The translations under genes and the position numbers were made by a program. Below are positions 21,211 to 32,702 of a stretch of 64,000 nt of DNA, in pieces. The stretch is from assembly GCF_007570865.1 (NCBI RefSeq), contig NZ_VLPS01000003.1, forward strand, positions 186,001 through 250,000. Direction: 5' to 3'. The notes under the pieces are model-generated. The model saw only the letters and a program-made list of their open reading frames with translations, was not told the origin of the DNA and ran no database searches. Each line of letters starts with the position of its first letter. Position 1 is the stretch's first letter. The DNA is from Atlantibacter subterraneus. Its GTDB lineage: Bacteria; Pseudomonadota; Gammaproteobacteria; Enterobacterales; Enterobacteriaceae.

Positions 21211-21855
21211 TTATAGCCCGCGCGTTTCCAGAAACAGCACCGTCGCCGCCACCCGGGAACGCACGTTCAGCTTACGTAACAGGTTGCGAATATGCACTTT
21301 TACGGTCTCTTCAGAAATATGCAGCACCATAGCGATTTGCTTATTTGACTGGCCGCGCGCCACTTCCTGCAACACATCCAGCTCCCGTTCAGTCAGTGTG
21401 GTAAAGGGATCGTCGCTTTTTACGCTATCTTTACGATTATTTAAGTATTCGCGCACCTGCTCGCTAAACGCGTCGCCGTGCAGCGCGCCGTGGCGGATTG
21501 CCGCCAGCAGCTCTTCCGGATCGCTGTCCTTCAGCAAATAGCCGTCTGCGCCCGCGTCAATCAGGGCATACACATCGTTGCGCGCATCAGACACCGTCAG
21601 CACGATGATTCGCGCGCTGACGCCATCGCGACGCAGAGCATGCAGCGTATCGAGACCGCTCAGCCCTTTCATATTGAGATCCAGCAGGATGACGTCGGGT
21701 GAAAGACGATTGGCGAGACTAATCGCTTCCGTCCCGCTACTGGCTTCACCCACCACGTTGAAGCTGTCGTCGATCTCCAGCAGCTGGCGAATACCGCGGC
21801 GCATCAGCGGATGATCGTCGACAATCAATACCTGGTGCTGTTGTTTTTCCGTCAT
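21211..21855 (-). CDS. narP: Nitrate/nitrite response regulator NarP
   Basis: LuxR/FixJ-type response regulator, 214 residues. The receiver has QVLIVDDHPLMRRGIRQLL, the phosphoacceptor Asp in DVILLDLNMKGLSGLDT and the conserved Lys in GYLLKDSDPEELL. The C-terminal HTH is LTERELDVLQEVARGQSNKQ with SEETVKVHIRNLLRKLNVRSR. The whole protein aligns with E. coli NarP better than NarL. It lies 35 bases after narQ on the same strand, so the pair is an operon. In E. coli narP is unlinked, after ccmH. Expected targets are napF and aegA. Confidence 0.95.
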   Translation of the reverse strand: MTEKQQHQVLIVDDHPLMRRGIRQLLEIDDSFNVVGEASSGTEAISLANRLSPDVILLDLNMKGLSGLDTLHALRRDGVSARIIVLTVSDARNDVYALIDAGADGYLLKDSDPEELLAAIRHGALHGDAFSEQVREYLNNRKDSVKSDDPFTTLTERELDVLQEVARGQSNKQIAMVLHISEETVKVHIRNLLRKLNVRSRVAATVLFLETRGL

Positions 21856-21890
21856 CCTGGTCTCCCTGTAATACGGTGTGGTTATTGTAA

Positions 21891-23594
21891 TTAGACGTTT
21901 GCCACGTCGGACATTGCCTGGGGTGTGGTAAAGCTGATGCCAATCATGGTCCCGCCATTGACCGGACGCGAAATGGTTAGCACCCCACCTAATCTTTCGG
22001 CACGTTCATGCATAATATTTAGCCCATAATGACCGGCGGGTTCATCAAGGCTGGCGATCCCGGTGCCGTTATCGCGGATATACACCGCGTGGCTGCCGTC
22101 CGGCGACGTCAAACAGCTCACGGAAATCTCGCTGGCGTTGGCGTGTTTAATGGCGTTCAGCACCGCCTCGCGAATAATTTGCAGTAAATGCACCTGCTGT
22201 TGCGCATCCAGCGCCAGCGGCGACATTTTGCAGTCCAGATGGATCGCGGCGGCGGTTTGCCCACGCAGCGGCTCGATCATCTCCAGCAACGCAGACGGTA
22301 AATCCGCCTGTTGCAGCGTTAAGCGGAACGTGGTCAGCAGCTCGCGCAGTTGCCGGTAGGCGTCGTTCAGCGCCCGGTCGAAATCGCTGATAATCTGCTG
22401 CGCTTTGCTATTCTCCAGCGGCACCGCGCGCTTCAGCAGCGTCAGCTGGATACGTAAAAACGACAGCACCTGGGCCAGTGAATCGTGGAGTTCACGGGCA
22501 ATAGTAGCGCGTTCTTCCATCAATAATAACTGCTGATAATGCTTTTGCGCCTGGTTAAAGTACAGCCCGCGCCCCAGCATATTAGCGACGCTTTCCATCA
22601 ACTGCGGCGACGGGTTTTTCCCCTGCGATTGCCAGCGCAACTGGCCAAAAATGGTCTCCTGCATCGCCAGCGGCAGGGTATGCCACGGGGCCATCAGCTC
22701 GGTTTCCCCTTCGCTGAGCCGCCAGTGGCTGCCCACTTCCATCTCAATCGCGCCGATAGCTTCGTGTTGGCGAACAATTTGTAAAATTCGCCGGAAACAG
22801 TGCTGATCGATGGTGCTGACGTTCAGCGCCTGGGAGCAGTTGTACAACACGCCCAGCATGCGGTTGGCTTCCTGCAAGCTGAGGGTTTTCTCCCGCACAT
22901 TTTCTTCCAGCGTACGGTACAGCTTTTGCAACTCGCCGGACATACGGGTGAACGAGCGGGCCAGCAGGCCCAGTTCGTTATCCAGCTCGGTATTGAGCGG
23001 CGGGTAATCAAACTGCTGTTGCTCAATGCTGCGGCTGGCGCGCACCAGACTATTCAGCGGCTCCACCACCTGCTGGCGAATGCGCCGCAGGGTAAAGAAC
23101 ACCAGGGTGAATATCGCCATAAAGCCGAACAGCGAGGTCAGCACCACCAGGATAACTTTGCGCTCGGCATAGTGCTGTAGGGCCAGCACAAACAGATCGA
23201 TTTGATGCACATAGCCGGAAATATTGTTTTGGTACCAGGCGAGATCGCGCGCCAGCAGGCGGTTGTTCATCTCCTGCCAGTTCTCGTGCAGCGCCGCGTA
23301 GCGCTCCCGGACTTCGCCTGGCACATACCAGCGGTTCAGCAACATCAGCACCGGCGAATTCAGCGCGGTGTCATACTGCTGGCGATGGATCTCAAGCTGA
23401 GGATCGTTGGCCTGCAACTCATAACCGAGACGGTAACTTTGCATGCGCAGCGAACCGGCGATGTTCACCGCTTCGGCATCGCGCAGGCTGCTGGCAAGCG
23501 TCAGCAGGGCGACGCCCGTCGAAAGCAGCGACAGCAGCATGATATAAAAAAAGGCGCGGGCAAGGCTTGTAGATACCGGGCGTTGAACAATCAC
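21891..23594 (-). CDS. narQ: Nitrate/nitrite sensor histidine kinase NarQ
   Basis: Membrane sensor kinase for nitrate and nitrite, 567 residues (E. coli 566). Order: TM1, the nitrate-binding P-box with NIAGSLRMQSYRLG near 45, periplasmic helices, TM2 near 150-170, HAMP linker, signalling helix with GAF-like central region, the HisKA_3 phosphoacceptor helix MEERATIARELHDSLAQVL (His near 370), and an ATPase domain with N-box REAVLNAIKHANASE and G-box RDNGTGI. It phosphorylates NarP and, where present, NarL. Confidence 0.97.
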   Translation of the reverse strand: MIVQRPVSTSLARAFFYIMLLSLLSTGVALLTLASSLRDAEAVNIAGSLRMQSYRLGYELQANDPQLEIHRQQYDTALNSPVLMLLNRWYVPGEVRERYAALHENWQEMNNRLLARDLAWYQNNISGYVHQIDLFVLALQHYAERKVILVVLTSLFGFMAIFTLVFFTLRRIRQQVVEPLNSLVRASRSIEQQQFDYPPLNTELDNELGLLARSFTRMSGELQKLYRTLEENVREKTLSLQEANRMLGVLYNCSQALNVSTIDQHCFRRILQIVRQHEAIGAIEMEVGSHWRLSEGETELMAPWHTLPLAMQETIFGQLRWQSQGKNPSPQLMESVANMLGRGLYFNQAQKHYQQLLLMEERATIARELHDSLAQVLSFLRIQLTLLKRAVPLENSKAQQIISDFDRALNDAYRQLRELLTTFRLTLQQADLPSALLEMIEPLRGQTAAAIHLDCKMSPLALDAQQQVHLLQIIREAVLNAIKHANASEISVSCLTSPDGSHAVYIRDNGTGIASLDEPAGHYGLNIMHERAERLGGVLTISRPVNGGTMIGISFTTPQAMSDVANV

Positions 23595-25892
<2,298 letters not shown>

Positions 25893-25916
25893 GGGGCGGG
25901 CGGGGTTTTTCGTATA

Positions 25917-26518
25917 GTGGAATTGTTCCGTTCGCCTGGGCTTTTGAGTCAGTCTCGGGCACCGGAGTACGCGAACGGGTTGGGGGCGCTCGCCGCCGCG
26001 CCCCCAACACCCCCGGCTCCCCCGCGCGAAATCGCCGCTTCGCGGTACCCTCGGCTTATCGCGTCCGGCTTCGGGGCGGGCGAGATACGGCATCCTGCCT
26101 TTCTCGCCCTCAAGCCGCATCCCTGCGGCTTGCCCCGGCCTCCCGCGAACGCCTCGGCGATTTCGATGGGGAGTTAAAACCCCCCGCTGTAATCCCGAAG
26201 ACTGGCAGCGACAATGTTGTTGCTGAAAAACAAACCGGCTTACAGTTGGGGGTGTTGGTCCGGCATCAAAATCGCCGAGGCGCAATCGACGAGCCAGGTC
26301 AGCCCCGCAGGGAAGCGGGGCTGAGGTCGTGAGCTACAGGATGTAGCATCACGACCGACCTGAAGCGAGGAGATAGAGCCGAGGGCAGCGGCGTAGCCGC
26401 CGATTTTGCTGGCCGGGAGCCTGGGGTGTCGGGGACGCGGCGGCGAGCGTCCCTGACACGTTCGCCGTCACTGAAGCTGCATAGTTGAACTTAGTTTGAG
26501 CGAACGGAACAATTCCAC
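25917..26518. repeat. 602-bp structured element with perfect 19-bp inverted ends
   Basis: The ends GTGGAATTGTTCCGTTCGC (25917-25935) and its exact complement (26500-26518) enclose a GC-rich, gene-free body. Stems pair in strict nested order: GCGAACG 25971-25977 with 26459-26465; CCCCGGCTCCC 26011-26021 with 26415-26426 (one bulge); AAATCG 26029-26034 with 26401-26406; CCCTCGGCT 26048-26056 with 26377-26385; 14 perfect pairs 26150-26163 with 26269-26282. Local hairpins hang off between them, for example 26078-26109, 26111-26132, 26206-26225, 26299-26324 and 26325-26356. It looks like a non-autonomous mobile repeat and/or a large structured RNA. I do not recognise a named family, and there is no transposase. 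Confidence 0.75.
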
Positions 26519-26593
26519 AGGACCACCATCACTTCCACCGAACGGAACAATTCCACCGGACCACCATCACTTCCACCGAACGAAACATTCCAC
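26501..26593. repeat. 38-bp direct repeat units (2.4 copies)
   Basis: CGAACGGAACAATTCCAC plus GGACCACCATCACTTCCAC-type filler recurs head to tail at 26501 and 26539, differing at one base, with a decayed third start at 26577 (CGAACGAAACATTCCAC). The first 18 bases of each unit equal the right inverted end of the structured element, so the repeats may mark repeated end use or slippage at one end of it. Confidence 0.8.
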
Positions 26594-26647
26594 CTGACTC
26601 GCCCCGAACCTAAAAAAGCCGCTCTCAACACCAAACCCTCCTCATCC

Positions 26648-26719
26648 TTGATCCAACCACAGGATTTACCCCCTTAGGGTGATGCCCCATCTACCCCTTG
26701 TCACATATTGTTACCACAC
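26648..26719 (+). promoter_or_regulatory. napF control region with FNR and NarP sites
   Basis: A candidate FNR site is at 26648-26661: TTGAT, four bases, then a degenerate right half CCACA. A 7-2-7 inverted NarL/NarP-type site TACCCCC-TT-AGGGTGA follows at 26667-26682, with 11 of 14 matches. Their centres (26654.5 and 26674.5) are exactly 20 bases apart, the spacing of the E. coli napF sites at -64.5 and -44.5. This places the start at about 26719, seven bases past a TATTGT -10 at 26706-26711. An extra perfect heptamer TACCCCT is at 26692-26698. Confidence 0.72.
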
Positions 26720-26785
26720 TCCAATAACCGCATCGTTAATGCGGACTCCCTCTTTATAAGTACGACTGGATTGCAAGGATTGCCC

Positions 26786-27271
26786 ATGGCAGAAGTGTCG
26801 AGACGAAGTTTATTAACGGGCTGGCGCAACAGCGCACCCGAATTTCGTCCGCCCTGGAGTGGCGGCGAGGATAGTTTCGTCGAGCACTGCACCCGCTGCC
26901 AGCAATGCGTGACCGCCTGCCAGACCCGCGTCCTGACTATCGGCGCGGGCGGTTTCCCGAAAATGGATTTCGACCAGGCGGAATGCACGTTTTGCTACGC
27001 CTGCGCCTCTCATTGCCCGGAGAAGCTGTTTTTACCGCAAAGCGCCACGCCCTGGGATTACCAGTTATCCATTAGCGAACGCTGCCTGGCGCACCGCCAG
27101 GTGGAGTGCCGCTGTTGTCAGGACGCCTGTGAAATCCAGGCGATACGTTTTCGCCCCACGCTGAACGGCATCGCCCGTCCTGAACCTGATGTGTCTTCGT
27201 GTACCACTTGCGGGGCGTGTATTCCGGCCTGTCCGGTTTCAGCTATCACCCTAAGGAGTCGTCATGAGTAG
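26786..27271 (+). CDS. napF: Ferredoxin-type protein NapF
   Basis: Cytoplasmic 4Fe-4S protein that interacts with NapA and is thought to help its maturation. 161 residues from ATG 26786 (MAEVSRRSLLTGWRNSAP), RBS AAGGA. Three Cys clusters are visible: CTRCQQCVTACQ, CTFCYACASHCPE and CTTCGACIPACPVS, plus a CRCCQDAC set in the middle. The SRRSLLTG start resembles a Tat motif but lacks a following hydrophobic stretch, as in E. coli NapF. First gene of napFDAGHBC. Confidence 0.95.
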   Translation: MAEVSRRSLLTGWRNSAPEFRPPWSGGEDSFVEHCTRCQQCVTACQTRVLTIGAGGFPKMDFDQAECTFCYACASHCPEKLFLPQSATPWDYQLSISERCLAHRQVECRCCQDACEIQAIRFRPTLNGIARPEPDVSSCTTCGACIPACPVSAITLRSRHE

Positions 27272-27527
27272 TGAATGGCACGTATCCAGTTTATTCGTCC
27301 AGACGCGCCCTGACGCCACCGAAAGCGTGACGCAGTTGCTCAACGCCATGGCGAATACCGAGGTCGCAGCCAGTGAAGAAGCCACCGGGAAACTGGTGGT
27401 CGTGATGGAAGCCGCCAGCAGCGCGGCATTGATCGAAAGAATTGAGTCGGCACGTAATCTCGCAGGCGTGCTGGCGGTGTCGCTGGTTTACCACCAGCAG
27501 GATGAGCAAGGTGAGGAAACACCATGA
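27264..27527 (+). CDS. napD: NapA chaperone NapD
   Basis: Small cytoplasmic chaperone that binds the NapA twin-arginine signal peptide and prevents premature export. 87 residues, starting [18 protein letters not shown], the NapD pattern with the conserved beta-strand HVSSLFVQ. It overlaps napF by 8 bases and napA by 4 bases (ATGA), consistent with coupled translation. Confidence 0.95.
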   Translation: MSSEWHVSSLFVQTRPDATESVTQLLNAMANTEVAASEEATGKLVVVMEAASSAALIERIESARNLAGVLAVSLVYHQQDEQGEETP

Positions 27528-30010
27528 AACTCAGTCGTCGTAGCTTTATGAAAGCTAACGCCGTCGCCGCGGCCGCTGCGGCAGCGGGCATCACTGTACC
27601 GTCCGTGGCCCGGGCGGTCGTCGGACAACAAGATGCCATTAAATGGGATAAAGCCCCGTGCCGTTTTTGCGGTACCGGCTGCGGCGTATTAGTCGGCACC
27701 CAGAATGGCAAAATGGTAGCCTGCCAGGGCGACCCGGACGCACCGGTCAACCGTGGGCTGAACTGCATTAAAGGCTATTTCCTGCCGAAAATCATGTACG
27801 GCAAAGACCGGCTGACCCAGCCGCTGCTGCGCATGAAAGATGGCCAGTACAGCAAAGAGGGCGAGTTTACCCCGGTTAGTTGGGAGCAAGCCTTTGATGT
27901 GATGGAGCAGAAGTTTAAAACCGCCATCAAGGAAAAGGGCCCGGATTCCGTGGGTATGTTCGGCTCCGGCCAGTGGACCGTGTGGGAAGGCTATGCGGCC
28001 GCGAAACTGTTCAAAGCCGGTCTGCGCACCAACAATATCGACCCGAACGCGCGTCACTGTATGGCGTCGGCGGTAGTCGGCTTTATGCGTACCTTCGGCA
28101 TGGACGAGCCGATGGGCTGCTATGACGATATCGAGCAAACCGATGCGTTCGTGCTGTGGGGCTCCAACATGGCGGAGATGCACCCGATCCTGTGGTCGCG
28201 CATCACTAACCGTCGCCTGTCCGATCCGAACGTGACCGTGGCGGTTCTGTCGACCTTCCAGCACCGCAGCTTCGAGCTGGCGGATAACGGCATGGTCTTT
28301 ACCCCGCAGAGCGACCTGGCGATCCTTAACTACATCGCCAACTACATCATTCAAAACAACGCGGTTAACGAGTCGTTCTTTAAACAGCACGTCAACCTGC
28401 GCCGTGGCGCAACGGATATCGGTTACGGCCTGCGTCCGACCCATCCGCTGGAAAAAGCCGCGAAAAACCCGGGTTCCGATGCCTCTGAGCCGATGACCTT
28501 TGACGAGTACAAAGCGTTCGTTGCGGAATACACCCTCGAAAAAACCGCCGAGATGACCAGCGTACCGAAAGATCAGCTGGAAGCGCTGGCGCAGCTGTAT
28601 GCCGATCCGAAGAAGAAGGTGATTTCTTACTGGACCATGGGCTTTAACCAGCACACCCGCGGTGTGTGGGCCAACAACCTGGTGTACAACATCCACCTGC
28701 TGACCGGGAAAATCTCCCAGCCGGGCTGTGGACCGTTCTCTCTGACCGGCCAGCCGTCCGCCTGCGGTACCGCGCGTGAAGTGGGCACCTTTGCTCACCG
28801 TCTGCCGGCTGACATGGTGGTGACCAACGAGAAACACCGCGATATCACCGAAAAAATGTGGCAGCTCCCTACCGGCACCATTCCGGCGAAAATCGGTCTC
28901 CACGCGGTGGCACAGGACCGCGCCCTGAAAGACGGCAAGCTGAACGTCTACTGGGTGATGTGTAACAACAACATGCAGGCCGGGCCGAACATTAATCAAG
29001 AGCGTATGCCAGGCTGGCGCGATCCGCGCAACTTCGTGATCGTCTCCGATCCGTACCCGACCGTGAGCGCCCTGGCAGCAGATCTGATCCTGCCGACCGC
29101 CATGTGGGTTGAGAAAGAAGGGGCCTTCGGCAACGCCGAGCGCCGCACCCAGTTCTGGCGTCAGCAGGTACAGGCACCGGGCGAAGCCAAATCTGACCTG
29201 TGGCAGTTAGTGACCTTCGCGAAACGCTTCAAAGTGGAAGAAGTGTGGCCGGAAGAGCTGCTGGCCCAGAAGCCGGAATACCGTGGCAAAACCCTGTTCG
29301 ACGTGCTGTTCGCTAACGATAACGTCAAGAAATTCCCGGTAAGCGAACTGGCTGAAGACCAGCTGAACGATGAGTCCCGCGAGCTGGGCTTCTATCTGCA
29401 AAAAGGTCTGTTCGAAGAGTACGCCGCTTTCGGGCGCGGCCACGGCCACGACCTGGCACCGTTCGACGATTACCACAAGGCGCGCGGTCTGCGCTGGCCG
29501 GTGGTTGACGGTAAAGAAACCCAGTGGCGCTACAGCGAAGGCCACGATCCGTATGTGAAAGCGGGCGAGGGCTACAAATTTTACGGCAAGCCGGATGGCA
29601 AAGCGGTGATCTTCGCGCTGCCGTTCGAGCCCGCGGCGGAAGCGCCGGATAAAGAATACGATCTGTGGCTGTCTACTGGCCGCGTGCTGGAGCACTGGCA
29701 CACCGGCAGTATGACCCGCCGCGTGCCGGAACTGCACCGCGCGTTCCCGGAAGCCGTGCTGTTTATCCATCCGCTGGACGCGCAGTCTCGCGGCCTGCGT
29801 CGCGGTGACAAGGTGAAAGTGCTTTCCCGTCGCGGCGAGCTGATTTCCATTGTGGAAACCCGTGGACGTAACCGTCCGCCGCAGGGGTTGGTGTACATGC
29901 CGTTCTTCGACGCCGCACAGCTGGTTAACGTATTGACCCTCGACGCCACTGACCCGCTCTCCAAAGAGACGGACTTCAAGAAGTGCGCCGTGAAGGTTGA
30001 GAAGGTGTAA
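27524..30010 (+). CDS. napA: Periplasmic nitrate reductase catalytic subunit NapA
   Basis: Molybdenum (bis-MGD) enzyme with one 4Fe-4S cluster that reduces nitrate to nitrite in the periplasm. 828 residues, the E. coli length. Tat signal [16 protein letters not shown] with cleavage after SVARA; cluster motif [13 protein letters not shown] with the fourth Cys in [11 protein letters not shown]; Mo-ligating Cys in [13 protein letters not shown] near 180. MGD-binding segments such as [11 protein letters not shown] and the C-terminal [17 protein letters not shown] are intact. It has no frameshift and should be functional if ccm and mo-cofactor genes exist elsewhere. Confidence 0.98.
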   Translation: MKLSRRSFMKANAVAAAAAAAGITVPSVARAVVGQQDAIKWDKAPCRFCGTGCGVLVGTQNGKMVACQGDPDAPVNRGLNCIKGYFLPKIMYGKDRLTQPLLRMKDGQYSKEGEFTPVSWEQAFDVMEQKFKTAIKEKGPDSVGMFGSGQWTVWEGYAAAKLFKAGLRTNNIDPNARHCMASAVVGFMRTFGMDEPMGCYDDIEQTDAFVLWGSNMAEMHPILWSRITNRRLSDPNVTVAVLSTFQHRSFELADNGMVFTPQSDLAILNYIANYIIQNNAVNESFFKQHVNLRRGATDIGYGLRPTHPLEKAAKNPGSDASEPMTFDEYKAFVAEYTLEKTAEMTSVPKDQLEALAQLYADPKKKVISYWTMGFNQHTRGVWANNLVYNIHLLTGKISQPGCGPFSLTGQPSACGTAREVGTFAHRLPADMVVTNEKHRDITEKMWQLPTGTIPAKIGLHAVAQDRALKDGKLNVYWVMCNNNMQAGPNINQERMPGWRDPRNFVIVSDPYPTVSALAADLILPTAMWVEKEGAFGNAERRTQFWRQQVQAPGEAKSDLWQLVTFAKRFKVEEVWPEELLAQKPEYRGKTLFDVLFANDNVKKFPVSELAEDQLNDESRELGFYLQKGLFEEYAAFGRGHGHDLAPFDDYHKARGLRWPVVDGKETQWRYSEGHDPYVKAGEGYKFYGKPDGKAVIFALPFEPAAEAPDKEYDLWLSTGRVLEHWHTGSMTRRVPELHRAFPEAVLFIHPLDAQSRGLRRGDKVKVLSRRGELISIVETRGRNRPPQGLVYMPFFDAAQLVNVLTLDATDPLSKETDFKKCAVKVEKV

Positions 30011-30015
30011 CCACC

Positions 30016-30711
30016 GTGGCCAGGGAAAACGCACCACGACCGGCTCGCCGCCGCTTCCTGCGCGATATGGCGCGGGCGGCGGGTGGATTGACCGCCGTCG
30101 CCGTGGTGCTGGGGCTTGGACAGCAGCGTAGCCACGCCACTGGGGTGCGGTTACGCCCGCCGGGCGCGCTGGGCGAGCCGGGGTTCTCCCGCGCCTGCGT
30201 GCGCTGTGGGCAATGCGTTCAGGCCTGCCCTTACGACACGCTCAAGCTGGCGACGCTGGCGTCCGGCCCTGAGGCGGGTACGCCGTACTTCGTGGCGCGG
30301 GATATTCCGTGCGAAATGTGTGAAGACATTCCGTGTGCCAAAGCCTGCCCAAGCGGCGCGTTAGATAAAGAGATCGCCTCGATTGACGATGCGCGCATGG
30401 GGATCGCCGTCCTGCTCGATCAGGAAAACTGCCTTAACTTCCAGGGCCTGCGTTGCGATGTCTGTTACCGGGTTTGCCCGTCGATAGACACCGCCATCAC
30501 CCTGGAGCTGGAACGCAATACCCGTACCGGCAAACACGCGCGTTTCCTGCCGACGGTGCACAGCGATGCCTGCACCGGCTGCGGAAAATGCGAAAAAGCC
30601 TGCGTGCTGGAACAGGCCGCCATCAAAGTGCTGCCGCTGGATTTGGCGCGCGGCGAGCTGGGGCATCACTACCGTTTCGGTTGGCTGGAGGGAAACCATG
30701 GCAAATCGTAA
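30016..30711 (+). CDS. napG: Ferredoxin-type protein NapG, GTG start
   Basis: Periplasmic Tat-exported 4Fe-4S protein that, with NapH, forms a quinol-oxidising route to NapC/NapB. 231 residues. It starts at GTG 30016, five bases past napA. Twin-arginine motif [14 protein letters not shown], then four ferredoxin clusters: [37 protein letters not shown] (preceded by [10 protein letters not shown]) and [12 protein letters not shown]. It overlaps napH by 14 bases. Confidence 0.96.
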   Translation: MARENAPRPARRRFLRDMARAAGGLTAVAVVLGLGQQRSHATGVRLRPPGALGEPGFSRACVRCGQCVQACPYDTLKLATLASGPEAGTPYFVARDIPCEMCEDIPCAKACPSGALDKEIASIDDARMGIAVLLDQENCLNFQGLRCDVCYRVCPSIDTAITLELERNTRTGKHARFLPTVHSDACTGCGKCEKACVLEQAAIKVLPLDLARGELGHHYRFGWLEGNHGKS

Positions 30712-31561
30712 ACAGGACGCCGGGCGCGATGCGCTGGCAGTAAAAGGGGTGTTTGGCGCTTACGGCTGGCTGATGGCGCGTCGCGTGACGCAACTGCTGG
30801 TACTGGCGCTTTTCCTGAGCGGTCCGTGGTTCGGGGTGTGGATCTTACGCGGCAATTACAGCAGTAGCCTGCTGCTGGATACGGTGCCGTTAAGCGATCC
30901 GCTGATGATTGCCCAAAGCCTGTTGAGCGGTCATCTGCCCGGCGTGCTGGCGTTGCTCGGCGGCGTGCTGATTCTGGCGCTGTATACCCTGGCGGGAAAA
31001 CGGCTGTTTTGCAGCTGGATCTGCCCGGTGAATCCGCTGACCGATCTGGCCGCCTGGCTGCGCCGCCACTTCGACATCACGCCGTCCGCCACGCTGCCGC
31101 GCTGGCTGCGTTATGTGGTGCTGGCGATGGTGCTGTTAGCCAGCGCGCTCACCGGTTCGCTGCTGTGGGAGTGGGTAAATCCGGTTTCGCTGATGGGGCG
31201 CGGATTGATCTTCGGGTTTGGCGCGGGGATTTGGCTGCTGCTGGCGCTGTTTCTGTTCGATCTGCTGGTGGTGGAGCACGGCTGGTGCGGCCACGTGTGC
31301 CCGGTTGGCGCAATGTATGCGCTGGCGGGGCAGAAGGGTGTGTTTACGGTGAGTGCGGCGGGTCGTGAACGTTGTACGCGTTGTATGGATTGTTTTCACG
31401 TTTGCCCGGAGCCGCAGGTTTTACGGTCGCCGGTGCTGAATAAGGAAAGCCCGGTAGAGATTTCGGATCGCGATTGCATGACCTGCGGTCGTTGCGTCGA
31501 TGTCTGTGCTGAAAAGGTTTTAAAAATGACAACAAGATGGAGTTCGGGAGCAAAATCATGA
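30698..31561 (+). CDS. napH: Quinol dehydrogenase membrane component NapH
   Basis: Inner-membrane 4Fe-4S protein with four transmembrane helices, 287 residues as in E. coli. It begins [17 protein letters not shown] after GGAGGGAAACC. Two CX3CP-type motifs, CSWICPVNP near 107 and CGHVCPVGA, mark the NapH/NosR class. Two 4Fe-4S clusters, [14 protein letters not shown] and [13 protein letters not shown], lie in the cytoplasmic C-terminus. It works with NapG in quinol oxidation. It overlaps napB by 4 bases (ATGA). Confidence 0.96.
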   Translation: MANRKQDAGRDALAVKGVFGAYGWLMARRVTQLLVLALFLSGPWFGVWILRGNYSSSLLLDTVPLSDPLMIAQSLLSGHLPGVLALLGGVLILALYTLAGKRLFCSWICPVNPLTDLAAWLRRHFDITPSATLPRWLRYVVLAMVLLASALTGSLLWEWVNPVSLMGRGLIFGFGAGIWLLLALFLFDLLVVEHGWCGHVCPVGAMYALAGQKGVFTVSAAGRERCTRCMDCFHVCPEPQVLRSPVLNKESPVEISDRDCMTCGRCVDVCAEKVLKMTTRWSSGAKS

Positions 31562-32007
31562 AAAGCCAAGTCCTGAAAAATGGATTCTTTCCCTGGATGA
31601 CCGCATTGATGCTGTTAATAAGCGGTGCGGCGTGGGCGGCAGATTCGGTCGACTTTACACAGTCGCCGGAAGTGTCGGGCACGCAGGAGGGCTCCATACG
31701 TATGCCTAAACAGCAAGAGAAAATGGCGCTGAATTACGTAAACCAGCCGCCGATGATCCCCCATAGCGTGGACGGGTATCAGATCACCACTAATACCAAC
31801 CGCTGCCTGCAGTGCCACGGTGTCGAGCATTATCGTACCACCGGCGCACCGCGTATCAGCCCGACCCACTTTATGGACAGCGACGGCAAAGTGCTTTCTG
31901 GTGTAGCACCGCGTCGTTATTTCTGCCTGCAGTGCCATGTGCCGCAAACCGACGCGCCGGCCATCATTGAAAACACCTTCACGCCTTCGAAAGGCTTTGG
32001 TCAGTGA
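31558..32007 (+). CDS. napB: Diheme cytochrome c NapB
   Basis: Periplasmic electron-transfer subunit that passes electrons from NapC to NapA. 149 residues from ATG 31558 ([18 protein letters not shown]). The Sec signal peptide ends in SGAAWAA. There are two CXXCH heme sites, CLQCHGVEH near 80 and CLQCHVPQ near 120. Heme attachment needs the Ccm system, which is not encoded in this window. Confidence 0.96.
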   Translation: MKSQVLKNGFFPWMTALMLLISGAAWAADSVDFTQSPEVSGTQEGSIRMPKQQEKMALNYVNQPPMIPHSVDGYQITTNTNRCLQCHGVEHYRTTGAPRISPTHFMDSDGKVLSGVAPRRYFCLQCHVPQTDAPAIIENTFTPSKGFGQ

Positions 32008-32015
32008 GGGATGAT

Positions 32016-32615
32016 ATGGAAAAGCAACGTAAACCTGGCCTGATCCGCCGGATCTGGCAGTGGTGGCGACGTCCGAGCCGTATGGCGCTCGGTACGCTGC
32101 TGCTTATCGGCTTCGCGGCGGGGATTATCTTCTGGGGCGGCTTTAACACCGGTATGGAAAAAGCCAATACCGAAGAGTTCTGCATTAGCTGCCATGAAAT
32201 GCGCAATAACGTCTACCAGGAGTATATGGAGACGGTGCACTACAACAACCGCAGCGGCGTACGCGCCACCTGTCCGGATTGCCACGTGCCGCACGAGTGG
32301 GGCCCGAAAATGATCCGTAAGATTAAGGCCAGTAAAGAGCTGTACGGCAAGATCTTCGGCGTTATCGATACCCCCGCCAAGTTTGAAGAGCACCGTTTAG
32401 AGATGGCGCAAAACGAGTGGCGGCGAATGCAGGGCAACAACTCGCAAGAGTGCCGCAACTGCCACAACTTCGACTATATGGATTTCACCGCCCAGAAAAC
32501 GGTGGCCGCTAAAATGCACGATCAGGCCATCAAGGAAGGGAAAACCTGTATCGACTGTCATAAAGGCATCGCCCATAAACTCCCGGATATGAGCGAAGTG
32601 AAGCACGGCTTCTGA
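32016..32615 (+). CDS. napC: Tetraheme cytochrome c quinol dehydrogenase NapC
   Basis: Membrane-anchored NapC/NirT family cytochrome that takes electrons from quinol to NapB. 199 residues; ATG 32016 follows AGGGATGAT. One N-terminal transmembrane helix (about 25-45, LGTLLLIGFAAGIIFWGGF) is followed by four CXXCH sites: CISCHEMRN, CPDCHVPHE, CRNCHNFDY and CIDCHKGIAH. Last gene of the operon, closed by a strong terminator; ccmA does not follow, unlike in E. coli. Confidence 0.96.
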   Translation: MEKQRKPGLIRRIWQWWRRPSRMALGTLLLIGFAAGIIFWGGFNTGMEKANTEEFCISCHEMRNNVYQEYMETVHYNNRSGVRATCPDCHVPHEWGPKMIRKIKASKELYGKIFGVIDTPAKFEEHRLEMAQNEWRRMQGNNSQECRNCHNFDYMDFTAQKTVAAKMHDQAIKEGKTCIDCHKGIAHKLPDMSEVKHGF

Positions 32616-32623
32616 TGCTGCTG

Positions 32624-32650
32624 AGCCGCCCGCAACGGGCGGCTTTTTTT
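32624..32650 (+). terminator. Intrinsic terminator of the nap operon
   Basis: AGCCGCCCG caa CGGGCGGCT forms a nine-pair stem followed by seven T residues, nine bases past the napC stop. Confidence 0.92.
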
Positions 32651-32702
32651 CTGTGATTTTCGACGTACACTAGACGCCTGTCTTTTCGACCAGGTGGTAA
32701 AT

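Larger units (their letters stand above)
25893..26785. other. Long intergenic region between aegA and napF
   Basis: 893 bases without a credible gene. It holds a short aegA 3' tail, a 602-bp GC-rich structured element (25917-26518), direct 38-bp repeat units (26501-26593) and the napF control region (from about 26640). Short open frames here are arginine/proline rich, cross the hairpins, lack RBSs and were discarded. No terminator of standard form was seen right after aegA. Confidence 0.7.

Noticed and set aside
26501-26593. Possible CRISPR array
   Set aside because: The 38-bp units are head to tail with no variable spacers, and no cas genes are near.
27689-28999. 436-codon open frame antisense to napA
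   Set aside because: Shadow of napA; Gly/His/Arg/Val-rich with no motif or RBS.
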